DNA from: Roseateles chitinivorans | GTDB lineage: Bacteria > Pseudomonadota > Gammaproteobacteria > Burkholderiales > Burkholderiaceae_C | NCBI RefSeq assembly: GCF_002761755.1 | Contig: NZ_PEOG01000042.1 | Span: 1-51,004 of the forward strand | Reading direction: 5' to 3' | DNA: 51,004 nt | In this document: in pieces, positions 15,242 through 25,420 of the stretch | Numbering within the stretch: position 1 is the stretch's first letter | How the letters are laid out: each line of letters starts with the position of its first letter | The notes under the pieces: generated by a model | The model's database searches: none | The model's input: the letters and a program-made list of their open reading frames with translations, nothing else | What the model was told of the DNA's origin: nothing | Translations under genes and position numbers: made by a program

Positions 15242-16528
15242 TCAGCGCAATCGCACGACCGCCTCGAATCCCGGCTCGGCATTGCGCAGCTCGAGTCGGC
15301 TGCCGTGCGCTTCGGCCACCAGCCGGCACAGCGACAGTCCCAGGCCCACGCCGCCTTCGCTGCGCGCTCGCGCCTCGTCGGGACGGAAGAAGGGCTGCCC
15401 CAGTTGCGCGAGCGCCTCGGGCGGAACGCCGGGACCGTGGTCGCGCACGGTGAGCCGCGCGCCGGTGCCATCGCGCTCGACGCTGACCAGGACCGGGCCG
15501 ATCGCCGCGTCGTTGTGCCGCAGCGCGTTGTGCACCAGGTTGCGCAGCAGCAGTTGCATCCGCATCCGGTCAAGCTTCAGCACCGGCAGGTCACGATCGA
15601 TCCTGAGCGCGACGCCGGGCTGGTCCTGCTCCCGCACCAGCGCGCCGAGATCGCAGTCGCCGACCTGAAGGGCGCGATGCCCGCTCCCCAGCCGCTCGCT
15701 CTCCAGGAGGGCGGAGATCAGTTCCCGCATCTGCGCAAGCTCGTCCAGCAGCGCCGCCTTCGAGGCGCTCTCGTCGACCAGTTCCGCATGCAGGCGGGCC
15801 CGGGTCAGCGGGCTGCGCAGCTCGTGGCTGATCGCCAGCAGCAAGGCGCGCTTGCCGTCGAGCATCGCCTGGATGTCCTGGGCCATCTGGTTGAAGCGGT
15901 GCGCCAGATCGCCGATCTCGTCGCGGTGATAGATGGGCACGCGGTGCGCGAGATCGCCGCGACCGAAAGCCTCCGCGCCTGCCGCCAGCTCGCGCAGCGG
16001 CGCCACCAGGCGGCGGATGCCGCCGTACGCCAGGCCCGTCACCAGCAAGAGCAGCGGCACGGCCCAGAGCAGTCCGTACTCGACCTTCATCGAGGCCCAC
16101 AGGATCGCGCTGCCGGCACAGGCGAGCACGACGAAGATCGCGATCAGCCGCGCGCCCAGCGAGTGCTTGAAATGCGCATGGTGACGGTGCCACCGCTGGT
16201 GCCAGCGGTTGCGCGCCCGCATGTGCCAGCGCCAGCCGCGCGCCCGCGGGAACGGCCCGCCCATGGCCTCCATCTCCGCCCAGCGCCGCATCTTGTCCAG
16301 GCGCTTGCGGTGGTGTCGGAGCCGCTCCTCGTGCAGGCGCAGCCACCAGGCGTCGCGCCGCGCATGCCAGCGCGGATCGCCGCAGCGGGGATCGCCCCAG
16401 TCGGCGGGACCGCCCGGACCGCCCGGGATCTCCTCGCCACGCGTGCGCCGTTCCCCGGGTGCTTCGCCGGCATCGCGATCGCCGCGCCGGTCCCGCCAAT
16501 GGTCGTAGGGATGACGCGGCCCCTTCAT
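15242..16528 (-). CDS. Sensor histidine kinase with a long His/Trp/Arg-rich N-terminus
   Basis: A 428-residue kinase. About 125 residues precede the first membrane helix and are unusually rich in Arg, His and Trp (RWHMRARNRWHQRWHRHH). Two closely spaced transmembrane helices (IAIFVVLACAGSAILWA; LLWAVPLLLLVTGLAYGG) leave almost no periplasmic loop. A HAMP linker, HisKA with ISHELRSPL and an ATPase domain (NLVHNALRH, DHGPGV, GVGLGLSL) follow. With no periplasmic sensor, the signal is probably sensed in the membrane or by the basic, His-rich N-terminus. The ATG (16528) overlaps the stop of the response regulator in ATGA, which supports this start; a shorter start inside the basic region cannot be excluded. 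Confidence 0.85.
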   Translation of the reverse strand: MKGPRHPYDHWRDRRGDRDAGEAPGERRTRGEEIPGGPGGPADWGDPRCGDPRWHARRDAWWLRLHEERLRHHRKRLDKMRRWAEMEAMGGPFPRARGWRWHMRARNRWHQRWHRHHAHFKHSLGARLIAIFVVLACAGSAILWASMKVEYGLLWAVPLLLLVTGLAYGGIRRLVAPLRELAAGAEAFGRGDLAHRVPIYHRDEIGDLAHRFNQMAQDIQAMLDGKRALLLAISHELRSPLTRARLHAELVDESASKAALLDELAQMRELISALLESERLGSGHRALQVGDCDLGALVREQDQPGVALRIDRDLPVLKLDRMRMQLLLRNLVHNALRHNDAAIGPVLVSVERDGTGARLTVRDHGPGVPPEALAQLGQPFFRPDEARARSEGGVGLGLSLCRLVAEAHGSRLELRNAEPGFEAVVRLR

Positions 16529-17256
16529 GACCCGTCCTCCCCGCCGCCCGCCGTCGGGCCGCCCGCCACCGGCAGCGCGAAGCAGTAGCCCGCGTTGCGC
16601 AGCGTCTTGAGCGCTTCCAGCGGCTCGAGCTTGCGGCGCATGCGGCTCACCAGGATGTCCACCGCCCGGGTGAAGAGGTCGGCCTCCTGCCCGCGCAACC
16701 GGTTCAGGATCTCGTCGCGGGAGAACACCCGTCCAGGCTCGCGGGCCAGCATCACGAGCAGCTCGTACTCGGTGCTGGTCAGCTCGACCGGGCCGGCGCC
16801 CGTGGCGACCAGGCGCCGCGCGGTGTCGATCTCCAGCCCTTCGAAGCGCAGCAGCGTCGCCGGCGCGGCCATCGCGGGCGCCAGGCGCGTGCGACGCAGG
16901 ATGGTCTGCAGCCGCGCGGCCAGCTCGCGGGGCTCGAAGGGCTTGGCCAGGTAGTCGTCCGCGCCCAGCTCGAGGCCCACCACCCGGTCGGTCAGGTCGC
17001 CGCGCGCGGTCAGCATCAGGATCGGGATCTCGCGCCATGCCTCGCTGCCGCCGCGCACACGCTTGCAGAAGGCGAAGCCGTCCATCTCCGGCAGCATGCC
17101 GTCCAGGATCAGCGCGTCGAAACGCTCCTCGGCCAGCCGCGCCAGCGCGGCGCTCGGCCGCGTCACCGCGCTCAACGCGAAGTCGAAACGCGCCAGGTAG
17201 CTCGCCAGCGGCGCGGCCAGCGCCTCGTCGTCGTCAATCAGCAGCAGTCGGTGCAT
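16525..17256 (-). CDS. OmpR-family response regulator
   Basis: A 243-residue regulator. The receiver domain has LLLIDDDEA, phospho-acceptor Asp52 in LILDGMLPEMDG and lysine in DYLAKPF. A winged-helix effector domain follows (LTSTEYELLVMLA ... DEILNRLRG ... VDILVSRMRRKL ... AGYCFALP). Its stop overlaps the kinase start by four bases (ATGA), giving translational coupling. Its own start lies inside the 3' end of the ferredoxin gene. ATG 17256 is used here because the receiver begins at once; ATG 17268 would add four residues. Targets are unknown, but the operon suggests redox or metal control. Confidence 0.88.
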   Translation of the reverse strand: MHRLLLIDDDEALAAPLASYLARFDFALSAVTRPSAALARLAEERFDALILDGMLPEMDGFAFCKRVRGGSEAWREIPILMLTARGDLTDRVVGLELGADDYLAKPFEPRELAARLQTILRRTRLAPAMAAPATLLRFEGLEIDTARRLVATGAGPVELTSTEYELLVMLAREPGRVFSRDEILNRLRGQEADLFTRAVDILVSRMRRKLEPLEALKTLRNAGYCFALPVAGGPTAGGGEDGS

Positions 17257-17581
17257 CGTGCCGTCCATTGTGCCCAGCCGCCTGTCCCGGCACCCCGGCA
17301 TGGCGCACCAGCGTGATCGCCCGCTCCGGGCACGCCTTGACGCAATGGCCGCAGGCGCGGCAGGCGTCGGCATTGGGCGTGAACGCCTGCTGCCAGCCAT
17401 GGGCATAGCCGCGCAGCTTGCCGAAGAGGCTCAGTTCCCGGCGCCGCTCCAGCGGCAGCGTGCCGACCGAGAAGACGCCATAGGGGCAGACCTCGACGCA
17501 ATCGCCCTTGCCCTCGCAGCGGTTCCGGTCGACGACCGGCCGCAGCAGCCCCGGCGGCTGCCGGCAGTCGCGGCCGTCCAT
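17234..17581 (-). CDS. Two-cluster ferredoxin-type protein
   Basis: A 115-residue iron-sulfur protein with two cluster motifs. The first is RCEGKGDCVEVCPYGVF, where the usual second cysteine is lysine (C-x5-C-x3-CP). The second is a complete CRACGHCVKACP. The first motif form occurs in a known ferredoxin subgroup and may hold a 3Fe-4S or differently ligated cluster. The protein would be a cytoplasmic electron carrier or redox-sensing partner. It is embedded in an operon with overlapping genes on both sides: its ATG (17581) shares one base with the stop of the His-rich gene, and its 3' end overlaps the response regulator start. This arrangement suggests it works with the two-component system. 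Confidence 0.88.
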   Translation of the reverse strand: MDGRDCRQPPGLLRPVVDRNRCEGKGDCVEVCPYGVFSVGTLPLERRRELSLFGKLRGYAHGWQQAFTPNADACRACGHCVKACPERAITLVRHAGVPGQAAGHNGRHDAPTAAD

Positions 17582-18249
17582 CAGAGGCCCCGGTGGTCGG
17601 GGTGTTCGCCGCGGCCGCCGTCCCGCCCCGCGCGGCGACGCAGCCGGCGCAGCAGGAAGCGCAGCATCTGCTGCTGGTCGAAATCGAGCGCGTCGAAGAA
17701 GTCGCCGACGGCGGCCACCAGCGCGGGACCGGTCGCCCGCAGCGCCTCGACCTGGCCATCGAAGAGCTCCTGCGCCTCCTCGCGGCGGAAGTTGTCGCTC
17801 TCGATCAGGCGGGCGACCTCCGGGCCGCGCGCCAGCGCCTTGACCGCGCGCCGCGCGGTGCCGAGCCGGTCGACCAGGCGGTCCAGCAGCTCGGCCTGGC
17901 TGTCGTTCAGGTCCAGAAAGGCACGGGCCCGGGCTTGCAGCCGCCCGCCGCGGCGACCGTGGGCATCGGATCCCAGGCCCCCGCCGAAGCCGCCCCACCC
18001 ATCACCGCCGTGGTGACCTGGGCCACCGTGGTGGCGGTGGCGGCCGTGTCGGAAATGCTCGCGTCCGAGCCCGCCCCAGCCCCACGGGAAACCGCCGAAA
18101 CCGGCGAACCGGTGCCAGGGCCCGTGGACGGGCAGCGGGCCGTAGAAGCCATCGTCACACACAGGGCCGAAAGGACCGAAGCGACCATCGTGGCCGAAGT
18201 GAGCGTGCTGACGTTCATGGTGGTGGCTCCAGCGTCGAAACAGGTGCAT
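17581..18249 (-). CDS. His/Gly-rich protein with a Spy/CpxP-like helical domain
   Basis: A 222-residue protein. The first 110 residues are extremely rich in His, Gly, Phe and Trp (HHHERQHAHFGHDG; RHGRHRHHGGPGHH), a likely metal-binding region. The second half is a helical domain (LDLNDSQAELLDRLVDRL ... FDALDFDQQQMLRFLLRRL) that resembles Spy/CpxP/LTXXQ periplasmic chaperones. No signal peptide is visible from the chosen ATG at 18249, which has GAGGAA upstream at good spacing, so the product appears cytoplasmic unless exported by another route. It is the first gene of a four-gene operon with ferredoxin, regulator and kinase. A metal-stress or redox role is inferred. Confidence 0.75.
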   Translation of the reverse strand: MHLFRRWSHHHERQHAHFGHDGRFGPFGPVCDDGFYGPLPVHGPWHRFAGFGGFPWGWGGLGREHFRHGRHRHHGGPGHHGGDGWGGFGGGLGSDAHGRRGGRLQARARAFLDLNDSQAELLDRLVDRLGTARRAVKALARGPEVARLIESDNFRREEAQELFDGQVEALRATGPALVAAVGDFFDALDFDQQQMLRFLLRRLRRRAGRDGGRGEHPDHRGL

Positions 18250-18593
18250 GGTGCAATTCCTCGGTAAAGCCCGGTTGTCCGGGCGGTGAATCCATGTCGC
18301 CATGATTCCCATGCCCGTCCGTCGGGGCATCTCACCGCGGTATCGCTGCTTTTCGTTTTGTATCGCCCCACCCCACCCGACGGAATGCCTCCAAGGGGGG
18401 AGGCGGGGCCTCTGCTGACACGACGCGTCAGGGTCTCGGATTTCGACATCCCGTGGGCACATCGCCAGCTCGCCCTCGTGTCCCCTGCGCGCGGGCCCTT
18501 CCGGGGGGCGTCGGCGGGCCGGTCCCCCCTACAATCGCGGGCTCACCTTGTGTCCCCCGCCTAGATGACACCGCCTCGCGGCGGAGCGCCCCC
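18250..18593. promoter_or_regulatory. Divergent intergenic region between the His-rich operon and valS
   Basis: These 344 bp separate divergent operons. A candidate -10 element, TACAAT at 18530-18535, lies 59 bp before the valS ATG on the plus strand in the context CCCCCTACAATCGCGGG. No convincing -35 is seen. An Ala/Gly-rich frame extends valS upstream to 18453 but has no family support. I see no RNA gene or T-box-like structure. Confidence 0.4.
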
Positions 18594-21452
18594 ATGACCG
18601 AACTCGCCAAGTCCTTCGAACCCGCGTCCCTGGAAGCCCATTGGGGCCCGCTGTGGGAGTCCAAGGGGCTGTACGAGCCGACGCTCGATCCGGCCAAGCC
18701 GTCGTTCAGCATCCAGCTGCCGCCGCCCAACGTCACGGGCACGCTGCACATGGGCCACGCGTTCAACCAGACGATCATGGATTCGCTGACGCGCTACCAC
18801 CGGATGCGCGGCCACAACACGCTCTGGGTGCCGGGCACCGACCATGCCGGCATCGCCACGCAGATCGTCGTCGAGCGCCAGCTGCAGGGCCAGGGCCAGA
18901 GCCGCCATGACCTGGGCCGCAAGAACTTCGTCGCGCGCGTGTGGGAATGGAAGCAGCAGTCCGGCAGCACCATCACGCAGCAGATGCGCCGCATGGGCGA
19001 CTCGGTCTCCTGGGGCCACGAGTACTTCACCATGGACGAGAAGCTGTCGACCGTCGTCGTCGACACCTTCGTCAAGCTCTTCGACGAGGGCCTGATCTAC
19101 CGCGGCAAGCGCCTGGTGAGCTGGGACCCGATCCTGAAGTCCGCCGTCTCCGACCTGGAGGTCGAGAGCGAGGAGGAGGACGGCTCGCTGTGGCACATCC
19201 GCTATCCGCTCGCCGAAGGCAGCGAATCGCTGGTCGTCGCCACCACCCGTCCGGAAACCATGCTGGGCGACACCGCCGTCATGGTCCATCCCGAGGACGA
19301 GCGCTACAAGCACCTGATCGGCCAGCAGGTGAAGCTGCCCATCACCGGCCGCCTGGTGCCGGTGATCGCCGACGAATACGTCGACAAGGACTTCGGCACC
19401 GGCGTCGTCAAGGTCACGCCGGCGCACGACACCAACGACTACCAGGTCGGCCTGCGCCACCAGCTGCCGATGCTGACGATCTTCACGCTGGACGCGACCG
19501 TCGTCGATTCGATGGACGAGATCCCGGCCGAGTACCGTGGCCTGGACCGCTTCGCCGCGCGCAAGCGGATCGTGCAGCAGCTCGAGGACCAGGGCCTGCT
19601 GGTCGAGGTCAAGAAGCACAAGCTGATGGTGCCGCGCTGCACCCGCACCGGCCAGATCGTCGAGCCGATGCTGACCGACCAGTGGTTCGTCGCCACCAGC
19701 AAGCCGGGCAAGGACGGCAAGTCGATCGCGCAGAAGGCCATCGACGTCGTGGCCTCGGGCGAGGTCAAGTTCGTCCCGGAGAACTGGGTCAACACCTACA
19801 ACCAGTGGATGAACAACATCCAGGACTGGTGCATCTCGCGCCAGCTCTGGTGGGGTCATCAGATCCCGGCCTGGTACGGCACCGGCGGCGAGGTCTTCGT
19901 CGCCCATGACGAGGCCGAGGCCCGCGCCAAGGCCGACGCCGCCGGCTACAGCGGCACGCTGACCCGCGACGAGGACGTGCTGGACACCTGGTACTCCTCG
20001 GCGCTGGTGCCCTTCTCGACGCTGGGCTGGCCCGCCAGGACGCTCGAGCAGGACCTCTTCCTGCCCTCCTCGGTGCTGGTGACCGGCTACGACATCATCT
20101 TCTTCTGGGTCGCCCGGATGATCATGATGACGACCCACTTCACCGGCAAGGTGCCGTTCAAGCATGTCTACATCCACGGCCTGGTGCTCGATGCGCAAGG
20201 CAAGAAGATGAGCAAGTCCGAGGGCAACGTGCTGGATCCGGTCGACCTGATCGACGGCATCGAGCTCGCGCCGCTGCTGGACAAGCGCACCCAGGGCCTG
20301 CGCAAGCCGGAAACCGCCCCCAAGGTGCGCAAGGCCACCGAAAAGGAATTCCCCGACGGCATCCCCGGTTACGGTGCCGACGCGCTGCGCTTCACCTTCG
20401 CCGCGATGGCGACGCTGGGCCGCAGCGTCAACTTCGACTCCAAGCGCTGCGAGGGCTATCGCAACTTCTGCAACAAGCTCTGGAACGCCACCCGTTTCGT
20501 GCTGATGAACACCCAGGGCCAGGACTGCGGCCTGGTGGAGCACACGAAGGAGCAATGCGCGCCGGGCGGCAGCGCCCACGGCTACCTGCAGTTCTCGCAG
20601 GCCGACCGCTGGATCGTCAGCGAGCTGCAGCAGGTCGAGCAGGCCGTCGCCCAGGGCTTCGCGGACTACCGGCTGGACCAGGTCGCCAACGCGATCTATT
20701 CCTTCGTGTGGGACGAGTACTGCGACTGGTACCTGGAGCTGGCCAAGGTCCAGCTGCAGACCGCGCAGGCCGAGGGCAACGAAGCCGCGCAGCGCGGCAC
20801 GCGGCGCACGCTGATCCGCGTGCTCGAGACCATCCTGCGCCTGCTGCACCCGATCGCGCCGTTCATCACCGAGGAGCTCTGGCAGACCGTCGCGCCGATC
20901 GCCGGCCGCAAGTCGACCGACTACTTGGTGACCGCGCCCTACCCGGTGGCGCAGCCCGAGCGCATCGATCCGCAGGCGATCGCCTGGGTCGAGCAGCTCA
21001 AGGCCGTCGTCGGCACCTGCCGCAGCCTGCGCGGCGAGATGGGCCTGAGCCCGTCCGACCGCGTGCCGCTGCTCGCTGGCGGCGACCTGTCCTTCCTCCG
21101 CGAGGCCGCGCCCGCGCTGAAGGTGCTGGCCAAGCTGCAGAGCGTGGAGCTGATCGAGGACGAGGCCGCCTTCAACCAGCAGAGCGCGATGTCGCCGGTG
21201 CTGGTGCACGGCGCGGCGCGCCTGGCGCTGAAGGTCGAGATCGACGTCGAGGCCGAGCGTGCCCGCATCGCCAAGGAGATCGCCCGGCTCGAGGGCGAGG
21301 TCGCCAAGGCCAATGCCAAGCTGGGCAACGAGAGCTTCGTGGCGCGCGCCCCGGCGGCCGTGGTGGAGCAAGAACGTCAGCGCATCGCCGACTTCAGCGC
21401 CACCGTGGTTCGGCTAAAAGATCAGGCAGCACGCCTGGGTGCGTCGGCCTGA
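18594..21452 (+). CDS. valS: Valyl-tRNA synthetase
   Basis: A 952-residue class I aminoacyl-tRNA synthetase that attaches valine to tRNA-Val. The HIGH motif is TLHMGHAF near the N-terminus and the KMSKS loop is KKMSKSEGN. Between them lies the CP1 editing domain with [19 protein letters not shown]. The anticodon-binding domain follows, and the C-terminal coiled-coil arm typical of ValRS ([20 protein letters not shown]) closes the protein. The length is normal for bacterial ValRS. ATG 18594 is chosen because the family N-terminus ([12 protein letters not shown]) starts there and GGAG precedes it. The last 59 bp overlap the convergent dehydrogenase gene. Confidence 0.97.
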   Translation: MTELAKSFEPASLEAHWGPLWESKGLYEPTLDPAKPSFSIQLPPPNVTGTLHMGHAFNQTIMDSLTRYHRMRGHNTLWVPGTDHAGIATQIVVERQLQGQGQSRHDLGRKNFVARVWEWKQQSGSTITQQMRRMGDSVSWGHEYFTMDEKLSTVVVDTFVKLFDEGLIYRGKRLVSWDPILKSAVSDLEVESEEEDGSLWHIRYPLAEGSESLVVATTRPETMLGDTAVMVHPEDERYKHLIGQQVKLPITGRLVPVIADEYVDKDFGTGVVKVTPAHDTNDYQVGLRHQLPMLTIFTLDATVVDSMDEIPAEYRGLDRFAARKRIVQQLEDQGLLVEVKKHKLMVPRCTRTGQIVEPMLTDQWFVATSKPGKDGKSIAQKAIDVVASGEVKFVPENWVNTYNQWMNNIQDWCISRQLWWGHQIPAWYGTGGEVFVAHDEAEARAKADAAGYSGTLTRDEDVLDTWYSSALVPFSTLGWPARTLEQDLFLPSSVLVTGYDIIFFWVARMIMMTTHFTGKVPFKHVYIHGLVLDAQGKKMSKSEGNVLDPVDLIDGIELAPLLDKRTQGLRKPETAPKVRKATEKEFPDGIPGYGADALRFTFAAMATLGRSVNFDSKRCEGYRNFCNKLWNATRFVLMNTQGQDCGLVEHTKEQCAPGGSAHGYLQFSQADRWIVSELQQVEQAVAQGFADYRLDQVANAIYSFVWDEYCDWYLELAKVQLQTAQAEGNEAAQRGTRRTLIRVLETILRLLHPIAPFITEELWQTVAPIAGRKSTDYLVTAPYPVAQPERIDPQAIAWVEQLKAVVGTCRSLRGEMGLSPSDRVPLLAGGDLSFLREAAPALKVLAKLQSVELIEDEAAFNQQSAMSPVLVHGAARLALKVEIDVEAERARIAKEIARLEGEVAKANAKLGNESFVARAPAAVVEQERQRIADFSATVVRLKDQAARLGASA

Positions 21453-22368
21453 ACTCGGCCTGCGCCGCGGGCGTGGACAGGATCTCCGAGATCCGCCGCG
21501 CCACGCTCCACGCGGCGCGCATCCGTGACTCCCGGGTCGTCGCCGCCACGCGCGGCGTGACCTGCAATCCGGGCGCACCCTGCAAGGGGCGCCCGGCTTC
21601 CATCAGGCCGGGCTCCATCAGGTCCAGCCATGCGGCCAGCAGCCGACCGCCATGCAACGCGTCCGCCAGCGCCTGTTCGTCGAACAGGGCCGAGTGCGAG
21701 GTCGACACCAGCACCTGCGCCGGCTTGCAGAAGTTCAGCACCCGCTCGCCGATCAGGCCGCGATAGCGCGGGAAGTAGGCCAGCTGCACGCTGACCCCGT
21801 CGGCCGCCTGCATCAGCTCGCGCAGACCATAAGGTTCGATGCCCCACTGCGCCCAGAGCGGATCGGCATGGTGCAGGCTGGGGTCATAACCGATCACCCG
21901 CGCACCAAACACCGGCAGCAGCGTGGCGAGCTGGCGCGCCGAGGGCGTCAGGCCCACCAGGCCGATGGTGGCGCAACCGAGCTCGCGGCCCACCCAATTG
22001 CCATCCGCGCCCTGCACCGGCACGCGGCGCAGCAGCGCCAGCAAGGCGCCGATGACGAACTCCGCTTCGGCCGAGGCCGCCGCGGTCGGCGCCCGCACCA
22101 CTTCGACGTTGGCGGCGCGGCAAGCTTCCAGATCGATGTTCTCCGCGCCGGCCCCGATGCGCCCGACGGCACGCAGTCGCGGCGCGCGGCGGACGGTGTC
22201 CGCATCCAGCGCGATGGAGGCGGGCAGGAAAATTGCCTGGGCCTGCGCAACATGCTCTCTCAGCGTCAGCGGCGCGTCCGCCGGCTCGGGGGCCACCTGG
22301 ACGGCATGGCGCTCCGCCAGCCATTCCAGGACGTCTGCCTCCAGCGGTTCCAGGACTAGCACTGACAT
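21394..22368 (-). CDS. D-2-hydroxyacid dehydrogenase fold protein with altered active site
   Basis: A 324-residue protein of the D-isomer 2-hydroxyacid dehydrogenase family. The framework is clear: [48 protein letters not shown] and [10 protein letters not shown]. Compared with E. coli SerA, the NAD loop GxGxxG reads GLTPSA. The catalytic Arg position (NASRG) reads TSHS. The catalytic His (TPHIGG) reads TPRVAA. The Glu is kept in LMEPG. Loss of two catalytic residues and of the glycine loop suggests a pseudoenzyme or a changed function. ATG 22368 is chosen because the domain begins there; ATG 22413 is an alternative. It ends 59 bp inside the convergent valS. Confidence 0.82.
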   Translation of the reverse strand: MSVLVLEPLEADVLEWLAERHAVQVAPEPADAPLTLREHVAQAQAIFLPASIALDADTVRRAPRLRAVGRIGAGAENIDLEACRAANVEVVRAPTAAASAEAEFVIGALLALLRRVPVQGADGNWVGRELGCATIGLVGLTPSARQLATLLPVFGARVIGYDPSLHHADPLWAQWGIEPYGLRELMQAADGVSVQLAYFPRYRGLIGERVLNFCKPAQVLVSTSHSALFDEQALADALHGGRLLAAWLDLMEPGLMEAGRPLQGAPGLQVTPRVAATTRESRMRAAWSVARRISEILSTPAAQAEFRPTHPGVLPDLLAEPRWR

Positions 22369-22452
22369 GAGGGGTTTGGAGAGGATTGTTTGATTTTCTT
22401 TCAGTAGCGCCATGCAAGAATGCCGGCGCAATTACCGTTGGAGTGTACGTAA

Positions 22453-23322
<870 letters not shown>

Positions 23323-23376
23323 CCGCACTGCATTTCTGACGGCAGGACTTCCCGTCACTGCACTGTCATCAAGCAC

Positions 23377-23408
23377 GAAGGCCACGCAGTCGCGTGGCCT
23401 TCTTCATT
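23377..23408 (+). terminator. Rho-independent terminator after galU
   Basis: A perfect 11-bp stem, GAAGGCCACGC / GCGTGGCCTTC, encloses the loop AGTC and is followed by TTCATTT, 55 bp downstream of the galU stop. The T-tract is imperfect but the stem is strong, and it may also serve the convergent tusA-like gene from the other side. Confidence 0.85.
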
Positions 23409-23463
23409 TGGCGCGTCATCCGGGCGCGGCCTCCGATGGTGCCCGCGCGGGATCGCGTCCGGC

Positions 23464-23691
23464 TCAGCGGCGCTTGAGCACGTGGATGAATTCGTCGCCC
23501 GAGGCGCTCTGCTCGACCAGCTCATTGCCGGTCTGCCGGGCGAAGGCCTGGAAGTCGCGCGTCGAGCCCGGGTCCGTCGCGACCACCTTCAGCAGCTGGC
23601 CGCTCTCCATCTCCGCCAGCGCCTTCTTGGCCTTGAGGATGGGCAGGGGGCAGTTCAGGCCGCGGGTGTCGAGTTCCTTGTGGATGTCCAT
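23464..23691 (-). CDS. TusA/SirA/YeeD-family sulfur-carrier protein
   Basis: A 75-residue protein of the TusA family, which carries persulfide sulfur to acceptor proteins. The N-terminal signature LDTRGLNCPLPILKAKKAL contains the active cysteine in the CPxP motif (Cys14). The rest follows the family pattern, with GQLLKVVATDPGS and a C-terminal EFIHVLKR. This is the normal full length. TusA proper feeds tRNA 2-thiolation; YeeD-like paralogues act elsewhere, and the sequence does not decide between them. The nearby cysM gene shares a sulfur-metabolism theme but is separated by a NUDIX gene. Confidence 0.92.
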   Translation of the reverse strand: MDIHKELDTRGLNCPLPILKAKKALAEMESGQLLKVVATDPGSTRDFQAFARQTGNELVEQSASGDEFIHVLKRR

Positions 23692-23748
23692 GTGTGTGTC
23701 CTGACCGGCGCGCGCGCCGGCGATGAGGCCGATTCTAGTCAGCCAAGC

Positions 23749-24276
23749 TCAGCTGCGCGGCGCCATCCAGTTGGGCTCGAAGCCGCGGCTGCGCAGCCAG
23801 TCCGCCAGCGCCTGGCCGGTGCCGGCCGGCCAGCATTCGAGCTGCTCCGGTGGCGTCAGCGAGTACTCGACCAACTCCGGCGACAGCGTGACCTCACCGC
23901 GTGCCGGCACGTGGTACGCGATGATGACCTGGTTCTTCTTCTGGAAGTCGTAGACGCCGATCAGCGTCGCGCCCAGCGCCTCGAGCGAGGTCTCCTCCAG
24001 CACCTCGCGCCGGATGCCCTCCTCCGGCGACTCGCCCGCCTCCATGAAGCCGGTGATCAGGCCGAAGAAGCGCCCGGGCCAGGCGGCGTTGCGGGCCAGC
24101 AAGACCTGACCCTCCCGGTCGACGCACTCGACGACCGCCGCCAGCACCGGCGTGGGATTGTTCCAGTGGGTGAAGTCGCAGCGGGGGCAACGCAGCCGGG
24201 TCTTGGGGCCGCCGTCCTCCGGCAGTTCGATCCACGCCAGTTCGCTGGCGCATTGCGGACAGAAGCGGAAGGTCAT
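23749..24276 (-). CDS. NUDIX hydrolase with N-terminal zinc ribbon (NudC-like)
   Basis: A 175-residue NUDIX enzyme cleaving a nucleoside diphosphate linked to another moiety. A zinc ribbon is formed by CPQC near residue 6 and CPRC near residue 31. The NUDIX box is complete as GFMEAGESPEEG followed by IRREVLEETS. A zinc ribbon directly before the NUDIX domain recalls NADH pyrophosphatase NudC, but the protein is shorter and lacks the N-terminal NudC domain, so the substrate is open. ATG 24276 is the family start; the frame upstream to 24411 is spurious. It lies 64 bp downstream of cysM on the same strand and may be cotranscribed with it. Confidence 0.9.
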   Translation of the reverse strand: MTFRFCPQCASELAWIELPEDGGPKTRLRCPRCDFTHWNNPTPVLAAVVECVDREGQVLLARNAAWPGRFFGLITGFMEAGESPEEGIRREVLEETSLEALGATLIGVYDFQKKNQVIIAYHVPARGEVTLSPELVEYSLTPPEQLECWPAGTGQALADWLRSRGFEPNWMAPRS

Positions 24277-24340
24277 GGGCGGAGGCGCGCGGCGCCGTCG
24301 AGTCGCGATCCGGCGATCATCTCCGATCGCCGACCGCCCG

Positions 24341-25270
24341 TCAGGCCGGGAACACGCCGGTCGACAGATAGCGATCGCCGCGATCGCAGACGACGAACAC
24401 GATCGTCGCATGGCTCACCTGACGGGCGATCTGCATCGCGACCCAGCAGGCGCCCGCGGCCGAGATGCCGCCGAACAGGCCTTCCTCGCGGGCCAGCCGG
24501 CGCGCCATGTCCTCGGCATCGGACTGGCCGACCAGCACCAGCTCGTCCACCGTCTCCGGGCGGTAGATCTTGGGCAGGTAGGCCGGCGGCCACTTGCGGA
24601 TGCCCGGGATGCGCGAGCCTTCCGCCGGCTGCGCGCCGACGATGCGCACCTCGGGGTTCTGCTCCTTCAGGAAGCGCGACACGCCGGTGATGGTGCCGGT
24701 CGTGCCCATCGCGCTGACGAAGTGGGTGATGCGGCCGCCGGTATCGCGCCAGATTTCCGGACCGGTGGTCTCGTAATGGATGCGGGGGTTGTCGGCGTTG
24801 GCGAACTGGTCCAGCACCCGGCCCTTGCCGTCGCGCTGCATCTGCTCGGCCAGGTCGCGCGCATATTCCATGCCGCCGGAGCGCGGCGTCAGGATCAGTT
24901 CGGCGCCGAAGGCCTTCATCGTCTGGGCGCGCTCGACGGAGAGGTCCTCCGGCATGATCAGCACCATCCGGTAGCCGCGGATCGCCGCGGCCATCGCCAG
25001 CGCGATGCCGGTGTTGCCGGAGGTCGCCTCGATCAGCGTGTCGCCGGGCTTGATCTCGCCACGCTCCTCGGCGCGCTTGATCATGCTGATGGCCGGACGA
25101 TCCTTGACCGAGCCGGCCGGGTTGTTCCCCTCCAGCTTGGCAAGCAGCACATTGCCGCGGGCGGCGAGCGCCGGACCCAGCACGCGTTGCAGCCGCACCA
25201 GCGGCGTATGGCCGATGACGTCTTCCAGGGTCGGATAGCTCGTGGGATCGAAGGCGCTTGCATCACTCAT
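24341..25270 (-). CDS. cysM: Cysteine synthase B
   Basis: A 309-residue fold-type II PLP enzyme making cysteine from O-acetylserine and sulfide or thiosulfate. The Schiff-base lysine is Lys56 in NNPAGSVKDRPA. The substrate loop EATSGNTGIALA and phosphate-binding loop GTTGTITG are intact. The segment GSRIPGIRKWPPAYLPKIY is characteristic of CysM rather than CysK. Length is normal. ATG 25270 follows GAGAGA at somewhat long spacing. It is divergent from the tRNA-Leu gene. Confidence 0.95.
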   Translation of the reverse strand: MSDASAFDPTSYPTLEDVIGHTPLVRLQRVLGPALAARGNVLLAKLEGNNPAGSVKDRPAISMIKRAEERGEIKPGDTLIEATSGNTGIALAMAAAIRGYRMVLIMPEDLSVERAQTMKAFGAELILTPRSGGMEYARDLAEQMQRDGKGRVLDQFANADNPRIHYETTGPEIWRDTGGRITHFVSAMGTTGTITGVSRFLKEQNPEVRIVGAQPAEGSRIPGIRKWPPAYLPKIYRPETVDELVLVGQSDAEDMARRLAREEGLFGGISAAGACWVAMQIARQVSHATIVFVVCDRGDRYLSTGVFPA

Positions 25271-25420
25271 AGCCGCGCATTCTCTCAGTCGGCGTATGGC
25301 TGTGGTGGCATAATGCCTTTTCTTTCGCGGCCCCTCTGGCTCTGTCCACGACGAAGCTTCAGTTGGCGGCCCGCACAGCGGCCCCAGCGTCGATCCGACC
25401 GGGGCCGCGTTGCTGATGAC

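Noticed and set aside
17234..17581. Ferredoxin inactivated by loss of a cysteine
   Set aside because: The C-x2-K-x2-C-x3-CP form of the first motif occurs in intact ferredoxins of a known subgroup, and the second motif is complete.
18561..21371. A 936-codon antisense frame within valS
   Set aside because: It is a shadow of the valS coding sequence; the ValRS motifs on the plus strand are complete.
25378..25408. GC-rich inverted repeat before tRNA-Leu as a terminator
   Set aside because: No T-run follows on either strand, and no gene ends just before it.
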